59,589 nt of DNA from an uncultured Pseudomonadota bacterium. Lineage in GTDB: Bacteria > Pseudomonadota > Alphaproteobacteria > Rs-D84. This document shows, one piece after another, positions 54,732 through 59,589 of the stretch. Position 1 is the stretch's first letter. The number at the start of each line of letters is the position of its first letter. The DNA is taken from NCBI GenBank assembly GCA_902798205.1, contig CADBVV010000006.1:1-59589 (forward strand). Reading direction: 5' to 3'. A model generated the notes under the pieces. That model did no database searches and was not told the origin of the DNA. It saw nothing but the letters and a program-made list of their open reading frames with translations. Both the position numbers and the translations under genes were made by a program.

Positions 54732-54759
54732 ATTATAGACAGATATTTTAAATATGCAA
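54732..54759 (-). promoter_or_regulatory. atl promoter at the ATG (TTGCAT-16-TATAAT)
   Basis: On the minus strand TTGCAT, 16 nt, then TATAAT (54737-54732). The ATG is 8 nt downstream of the -10 element, leaving essentially no leader and no ribosome site. Confidence 0.5.
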
Positions 54760-54813
54760 AAAGAATATTTGCAAAACACAAAATACAGTATAACATACAA
54801 AAAAGGACAAAAG

Positions 54814-54996
54814 ATGCAAAAATTAGAATTAATACAAATAATGAATCTGGCCGATAAATTGAACCATTTGGAATGGATAACGATATTGATGCGATTCAAT
54901 AACAACGGACAATTGGGACAATTCTTTGAAACAATTCAACAACAAGATATGTTAAAATCTGTATTGCAAAGCAAAAAGAAATCGCACACCAGATAA
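54814..54996 (+). CDS. Possible 60-residue small protein
   Basis: The ATG at 54814 has AAAGGAC upstream. The product is helical (KLELIQIMNLADKLNHLEWI; FFETIQQQDMLKSVL) with a basic end. A longer frame starts at 54754 but lacks a ribosome site. A TATAAC-like element lies near 54789. Unknown function; moderate support. Confidence 0.5.
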   Translation: MQKLELIQIMNLADKLNHLEWITILMRFNNNGQLGQFFETIQQQDMLKSVLQSKKKSHTR

Positions 54997-55002
54997 AAGC
55001 AT

Positions 55003-55030
55003 TTGATTTTTTCTTCAAAAAACATATAAT
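55003..55030 (+). promoter_or_regulatory. Promoter of tRNA-Ser(CGA) (TTGATT-16-TATAAT)
   Basis: TTGATT at 55003-55008 and TATAAT at 55025-55030 are 16 nt apart. Start near 55037. Confidence 0.65.
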
Positions 55031-55045
55031 ACCGATACAGCCTAC

Positions 55046-55136
55046 GGAGATATGGCAGAGCTGGTTGAATGCGCGCGACTCGAAATCGCGTATAGTGGCA
55101 ACACTATCGAGGGTTCGAATCCCCCTATCTCCGCCA
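55046..55136 (+). tRNA. tRNA-Ser (anticodon CGA)
   Basis: Acceptor GGAGATA/TATCTCC, anticodon stem CGCGA/TCGCG with loop CTCGAAA, long variable arm, and T-arm GAGGG-TTCGAAT-CCCCC. The anticodon is CGA, reading UCG. CCA is encoded (55134-55136). The 3' end is duplicated 151 nt downstream. Confidence 0.95.
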
Positions 55137-55287
55137 TAAAAATTAAATTGCCATTTGGGCAATTTTATTTTTATCGTGAATATGACCTTGGGATTAGGCG
55201 CTACAACAAAGTTGTTGGGTTCGTGGCGAAGCCGAAAGGGACCCACGAATATAATGAGAGGGAATTACAATCCCCCTATCTCCGCCA
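55137..55287 (+). ncRNA. tRNA-linked structured element, copy 2 (after tRNA-Ser)
   Basis: This 151-nt unit starts right after the tRNA-Ser CCA. It ends in a 23-nt exact copy (55269-55291) of 55118-55140, covering the 3' half of the T-arm, the acceptor strand and the CCA. It opens with a terminator-like hairpin (AAATTGCC-ATTT-GGGCAATTT), then helix A ACAAC-AAA-GTTGT (55203-55215), outer pair GGGT/ACCC (55217-55220 with 55241-55244), helix B GGC-GAA-GCC (55225-55233), GAAAGGG, CCCACGA and a pseudo T-arm GGGAATTACAATCCC. Compared with copy 1 the helices keep pairing while bases change, a sign of conserved RNA structure. A T-run follows at 55315. Confidence 0.75.
55144..55172 (+). terminator. Hairpin immediately 3' of tRNA-Ser(CGA)
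   Basis: AAATTGCC-ATTT-GGGCAATTT then TATTTTT. It resembles a terminator placed at the start of the tRNA-linked element. Confidence 0.6.
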
Positions 55288-55298
55288 TAAATAAGGAG

Positions 55299-55322
55299 CG
55301 GTCCTCGTAACCGATTTTTTTT
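55299..55322 (+). terminator. Weak terminator after the second tRNA-linked element
   Basis: CGGT-CCTCGTA-ACCG stem then eight T's. The stem is short. Confidence 0.45.
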
Positions 55323-55395
55323 AAATAAAAAACACTTGCGCTATCCTATCAATTTTTTCTATGATAATATCATGTACAGGAAGAGAAAGGACAAA

Positions 55396-58300
55396 ATGCT
55401 TAGTTTTGTGCGGTTTTGGCGCATATTACGAACATCGTGTTTTGCGATGCTGTTGTCCGTATTTTCTTTTGATGCATTTGCAGATAATTTGACAATTGGG
55501 CACTGGACTGGTACCACCAGTGAAGGAACAGTTGTCGGTGTATCAAGATGTGGTCCTAAAAGCGGTAACTCTTTGGGTGCACTAAAAGATAATTGGGGAA
55601 CAAGCAACTGGGGTTTACAAAATGCTGCTTGTTATTGTCGTGCGCGTGATATAGCCGAGGTTTCTGATTGGGATGATATTCCAAATAATTATAATGATGC
55701 TACTTCGCTTGGCGCAACATCGCATTGGTATGGTTCGGGTACCAATTTCGGCAGTGCAGATTTGTGTTTACAGGGATGTGCAGAAAAATGCCAAGAAATA
55801 TTTGACAATGACACATCTTCCTATCAATCAACACTTTGTGGTGGTGATTGTCAAATTGATCAAGGCGGAACACCTGTAACAACATATACTATCACATATG
55901 ATTTACAGGGTGGTACAGGCTGTAATGCAAGTGATACATATAATATAGATCAGTCTGCAACAATTTGCGAACCAACACGCGAAGGATATACATTTGACGG
56001 CTGGATGGATAATAATACATCTGAAACATATAGTGGTGGTGATGTTGTTTATAACGTAGATTTGGATTTGGTTGCATTTTGGACAGAAATACCGGGGACA
56101 AGGTATACAATTTTATATGATACAAATGGTGGTTCAGGATGCGCTGACACAGAATACGTGATTTCTACGACACTTTGTACCCCGAGTCGCGAGGCTTATC
56201 ATTTTGATGGTTGGGTGGATGCCGATACACAAAACATTTATAATGGCGGGACCACTGTTTCGGATATCGATTTAATATTGACGGCACAATGGACATTTGT
56301 TGGATGTGCAAACGGTCAATATTTTGAAAACAATACATGTAATACATGCGTATCTGGATATACATCCGATGGTGCAACCGCAACATCCCAAAACGATTGT
56401 TATCGTTCATGCACAACAGACGATGTTGATTATTCCCGTGGAACCGTAAATGGCAAATATTATTACGGTGGCAATAACCAATGCGAACCAACAGATTGTG
56501 TAAACGGATGGCATGTAAAACAGGGTTTGAATTTAGCATCCACAATCGGAAACACAAACACGGGTTTATTTGCTGCAACAAATAGCTCTGGCGAATTAAC
56601 AGGCGTTTCTGATATTGATTTAAGCGTCTATGGTTTAACAGGCTCTTCTGCGTTTGCCGTTGATTACGCAGACAAAGGTATAGTTTACGGTCACGGTCGA
56701 TGCAGCACCATTGCACAAGAAGACAATGTGTTTCCGATAGTGAATGCTAAATTTGTTGATACATTAGCCGATGAATCCGGAACAGGTACTTATTGTTATT
56801 GCTCGTTGGATGGACACAAACCGAGCAACAATGATTTACAAAGTTTTTCTACCCCTTGGATGTTTTATGGCAAATACTCTCAGCCGTCAACTTGCTCTGA
56901 CTTTTGCGCATTTTATTGTGGCTATGGAATGACCACTGTTGGCGACCCTGAATCAGATGCAGAATTCTTGTCTTTCCGTGCCGCGTTGCTTAGTTCTGTT
57001 GGTGCCTCGCCGGCGATGTGTGAAATTGACACATACACAATCGTGTATAATTCAAATGGCGGAACGGAATATGCGGATGGTTCATACACGATCGAATCTG
57101 ATACAATTACCCTGCCCGTACCAGTTCGCGATGAATATGAATTTGATGGTTGGTATGATAATGCAGATTTTTATGGGTCTCCAATAACCGAAATCACATA
57201 TGGTTCATATGGCGATAAAGAATATTATGCAAAATGGATAAAATTGCCATGCAACAATAATTACTATGGCGATGGTTTTATATGCGATACATGTCCGGTG
57301 GCATATCCTAATTCTGATAATACCGATAATAACGACATAACAAGATGTTATGCAATTGTCGACTACACAAATTATTGTGCACCTGGGGCATCATGTTATT
57401 CTGTCCCCAGTTCAAAGCGATACTATTATTCATCTGAAAATCCAGATGCATATATTGTAAAAAATTTATTCACACCATCAAATACTGATGATTACACATT
57501 TGGTGGCTGGTATTTAAATGATGAATATAATGGTGACGAAATTATTAATGGATCAACATTATCTGGCAATTTAATCTTGTACGGTAAATGGGACGAAATA
57601 TTAACAACCGAATGGGGATGTCGTGTTGGAAAAGTCACTGCAGATGCAGATTCTTGGTCAGAAGACATAAAAGAAGTTGGAACAGATATACCATCTGCAG
57701 AATCATTACGTTCCGCAACTGGTATTGTAACCCGCGCAGGAAATGATGGTTCTTATATATTAAATTATCAAGACCAACAAGATTATCAAACAAATCTGGA
57801 CAGATATTTGACTGGTGAAGAATTTTACGTTACATGGGGCAACACAACCATTCGCGGATGGGCTGGTTGCAGTGCAAACACATGGAACACCGATAAACCA
57901 AATTATTCATCCCAAACATTAACATACACAAACGCTGGATGCGGATGTTCAATTGATAAAGAAAGATGGATTGTCAAAAGAAATCTTTTGACACAAAATG
58001 GGTTAACATGGGATGAAAAGAACGAATATTGCCGTGCAAATTGCCCTGCCGCGTGTGCGAATGCGGTTGCCAATGATTATGCATTCCGTACGGCATTATT
58101 TAACGGTCAATGTCCTGCAGAATATGTTGAACAAATCACATGTGATCCGGGATATTATTTACCGGGTGGTGCCAACGAATGTAAAAAATGCAACATAAAT
58201 GGCACATATTGTCGTGGTGGCACATTTACACCATCTGATTCAGACCAGGGATTGTCCAAATGTCCAGATGTTGTTAATTATCCCGGTGCATATTGGACAA

Positions 58301-59589
58301 GAAAAGAATCGATATTACCATATATTAGTGACAGTTTAGATGATAACATAGAAGCTTGTGCAGCACTGTTCTGGTTTGAAGATTACGCTATTACCCGTGG
58401 ATCTGCTGGTACTGATCATGATAATGCATATAATGCAAATTCGCCAATTAATCAAAATGTAGTCTTGCATACAACATATTGTTTTTATAATGAAGAAACA
58501 CAATTGTATGACAGATGTTTCACATTGCCTGGTGTTAATTACCCAACAGCTTGCAGAAATGGTTATACAATTAATCCGGAATTATTGACAAATGTTCCAG
58601 ATTTGGGTGATAATTGGTCGGACGTTGATCATGAAATAATGCTTTCTGTATGGAATGAACAATTGAATAATTTGGGAAATTTGGTACCGCCTTGCGTTTT
58701 GGCAGAACCAGGATATTATACCGCCTTTTATGATTTACACAAAGATGACACAGATACAGAAACACAACGTTTGGCATCAGATATTGGCGTTATCAGTGTC
58801 TTTGGAAACATGGTGGATGTATACTATGGGGGAACCCAACAATCAAACGAAATATATAAACAATGCCCAAGTGAATATCCAGAATCTGCGGCAGGATCTT
58901 GGCAAAAGGCACACTGTTATTCCCAAATAACATATGTATTTAACGATGATACCGAAGATGTTATTGATAAACATTATTATTCAGATTCCGCAACAAATGG
59001 CTATCAAACCACTTTACCAACCTTAACACGCGACGGATACGAATTTGACGGTTGGTATAACACACCTGAATTTGATGGACAACCTGTGACGAACGAAACA
59101 GTGTTTGCTGGCAACACAACATTATATGCAAAATGGGACACAAACCAGGAAACAAAATGTATAAATCAGGGACAATATTATTCTTGGGACAGCGTAAATA
59201 ACACATGTGTTTATAATGAAGAAGTCGCTTGCACAGATAGTGACAAAGTATGGGATACAAACACATGTATTACCCATGACGAATATTGTGAAAACCATTA
59301 TGGTACCGGTTATGTGTGGAATGGCGAATCTTGCGAACGGGTTGCGTTCGAATGCACTTCTGGGAAATGGTTGCATTTGGGCGATAATGCAAAATTATGT
59401 TTATCAGAAACAAAACCTGCATCCCATGAATCACCTGTCGTTCTGAAAGTTCAGGTTGGTAGCAATGTTTATTATTTAAGTGCTACACCGGGGGCTGATT
59501 ATTTACCTGTTAATGAAGATTCCACAGGTGTAAAAATGAAAATGTATTATAAAGGCCGAACATATAATGTTCACGATGAAAGTATTTCT
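55396..59589 (+). CDS. Giant secreted InlB-type repeat protein, 3' end beyond the window
   Basis: The frame is open from the ATG at 55396 to the last base (1,398 codons). AAAGGAC precedes the ATG; a Met eight codons upstream (55372) lacks a ribosome site. The signal peptide is FAMLLSVFSFDAFA, followed by the mature start DNLTIGHWTG. Several InlB-type repeats (REGYTFDGW, REAYHFDGW, RDEYEFDGWYDN, RDGYEFDGWYNT) and Cys-rich modules (CDPGYYLPGG, CNINGTYCRGG) resemble those of the protein at 2-8341. The last visible 80 residues match the end of that protein (SGKWL-LGD, LCL, KPA, YN-HD-S), so only a few codons are probably missing. Confidence 0.92.
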   Translation, partial: MLSFVRFWRILRTSCFAMLLSVFSFDAFADNLTIGHWTGTTSEGTVVGVSRCGPKSGNSLGALKDNWGTSNWGLQNAACYCRARDIAEVSDWDDIPNNYNDATSLGATSHWYGSGTNFGSADLCLQGCAEKCQEIFDNDTSSYQSTLCGGDCQIDQGGTPVTTYTITYDLQGGTGCNASDTYNIDQSATICEPTREGYTFDGWMDNNTSETYSGGDVVYNVDLDLVAFWTEIPGTRYTILYDTNGGSGCADTEYVISTTLCTPSREAYHFDGWVDADTQNIYNGGTTVSDIDLILTAQWTFVGCANGQYFENNTCNTCVSGYTSDGATATSQNDCYRSCTTDDVDYSRGTVNGKYYYGGNNQCEPTDCVNGWHVKQGLNLASTIGNTNTGLFAATNSSGELTGVSDIDLSVYGLTGSSAFAVDYADKGIVYGHGRCSTIAQEDNVFPIVNAKFVDTLADESGTGTYCYCSLDGHKPSNNDLQSFSTPWMFYGKYSQPSTCSDFCAFYCGYGMTTVGDPESDAEFLSFRAALLSSVGASPAMCEIDTYTIVYNSNGGTEYADGSYTIESDTITLPVPVRDEYEFDGWYDNADFYGSPITEITYGSYGDKEYYAKWIKLPCNNNYYGDGFICDTCPVAYPNSDNTDNNDITRCYAIVDYTNYCAPGASCYSVPSSKRYYYSSENPDAYIVKNLFTPSNTDDYTFGGWYLNDEYNGDEIINGSTLSGNLILYGKWDEILTTEWGCRVGKVTADADSWSEDIKEVGTDIPSAESLRSATGIVTRAGNDGSYILNYQDQQDYQTNLDRYLTGEEFYVTWGNTTIRGWAGCSANTWNTDKPNYSSQTLTYTNAGCGCSIDKERWIVKRNLLTQNGLTWDEKNEYCRANCPAACANAVANDYAFRTALFNGQCPAEYVEQITCDPGYYLPGGANECKKCNINGTYCRGGTFTPSDSDQGLSKCPDVVNYPGAYWTRKESILPYISDSLDDNIEACAALFWFEDYAITRGSAGTDHDNAYNANSPINQNVVLHTTYCFYNEETQLYDRCFTLPGVNYPTACRNGYTINPELLTNVPDLGDNWSDVDHEIMLSVWNEQLNNLGNLVPPCVLAEPGYYTAFYDLHKDDTDTETQRLASDIGVISVFGNMVDVYYGGTQQSNEIYKQCPSEYPESAAGSWQKAHCYSQITYVFNDDTEDVIDKHYYSDSATNGYQTTLPTLTRDGYEFDGWYNTPEFDGQPVTNETVFAGNTTLYAKWDTNQETKCINQGQYYSWDSVNNTCVYNEEVACTDSDKVWDTNTCITHDEYCENHYGTGYVWNGESCERVAFECTSGKWLHLGDNAKLCLSETKPASHESPVVLKVQVGSNVYYLSATPGADYLPVNEDSTGVKMKMYYKGRTYNVHDESIS

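Noticed and set aside
56165-56716. 183-codon minus-strand ORF
   Set aside because: It is antisense to the giant protein at 55396, whose frame is open with clear motifs.

Overview
The window is about 60 kb of A+T-rich bacterial chromosome using the standard code. Several genes point to an alphaproteobacterium: a TrcR-type (DUF1013) regulator next to rpoD, a DUF2155 protein, an XRE regulator of the alphaproteobacterial type, and an RpoH-like promoter before dnaK. Low GC, many small unknown proteins and two very large secreted repeat proteins suggest an uncultured, probably host- or gut-associated lineage. The lineage assignment is inference; no rRNA gene is present.

Layout. 2-8341 is the 3' part of a giant surface protein built of InlB/Listeria-Bacteroides repeats. 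8.4-15.4 kb carries secA-dnaE-rsmH. 15.5-19.5 kb holds three exported or Cys-containing unknown proteins. 19.5-26.4 kb holds an XRE regulator, gpmI, tadA, rsmD, rplY, dnaK and an unusual phosphofructokinase gene. 26.5-28.2 kb has a LysM protein and two small ORFs. 28.2-29.2 kb has tRNA-Gly with a tRNA-linked element, then an HNH protein. 29.2-35.4 kb is an rpsP-rimM-trmD-rplS operon with four small ORFs inserted, running on into DUF2155, a small membrane protein, a DUF1460 lipoprotein and tsaD. 35.4-45.7 kb is rich in DNA repair genes (xseA, recN, a split addA) plus unknowns. 45.7-50.7 kb on the minus strand is cysS, trcR, rpoD and a secreted lysozyme-like protein. 50.8-55.3 kb has tRNA-Ser(GCU), an accD-accA fusion, ihfB, a peroxiredoxin, an alkyltransferase-like repair protein and tRNA-Ser(CGA) with a second copy of the tRNA-linked element. 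55396 to the right edge is a second giant repeat protein that runs off the window.

Most notable. Two different tRNA genes (Gly-CCC and Ser-CGA) are each followed by a 151-156 nt unit that ends in an exact copy of that tRNA's own 3' end. The interiors of the two units are homologous, and at least two helices show compensatory base changes, which indicates a structured RNA family. Each unit is followed by a terminator-like hairpin. The arrangement recalls the tyrT/rtT repeats of E. coli. I do not recognise this family.

Other points: a conserved C-terminal domain shared by the two giant proteins (possible sorting signal), the AccD-AccA fusion, addA split by a frame change, a phosphofructokinase with Asn in the usual GGDGS motif, interlocked palindromes at the trcR promoter, and two predicted leaderless repair genes (recN, atl).

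Promoters read by eye fit TTGcAa/TTGACa - 16-18 nt - TATAAT/TAgAAT. Terminators are short GC hairpins followed by T-runs, often placed between convergent genes.
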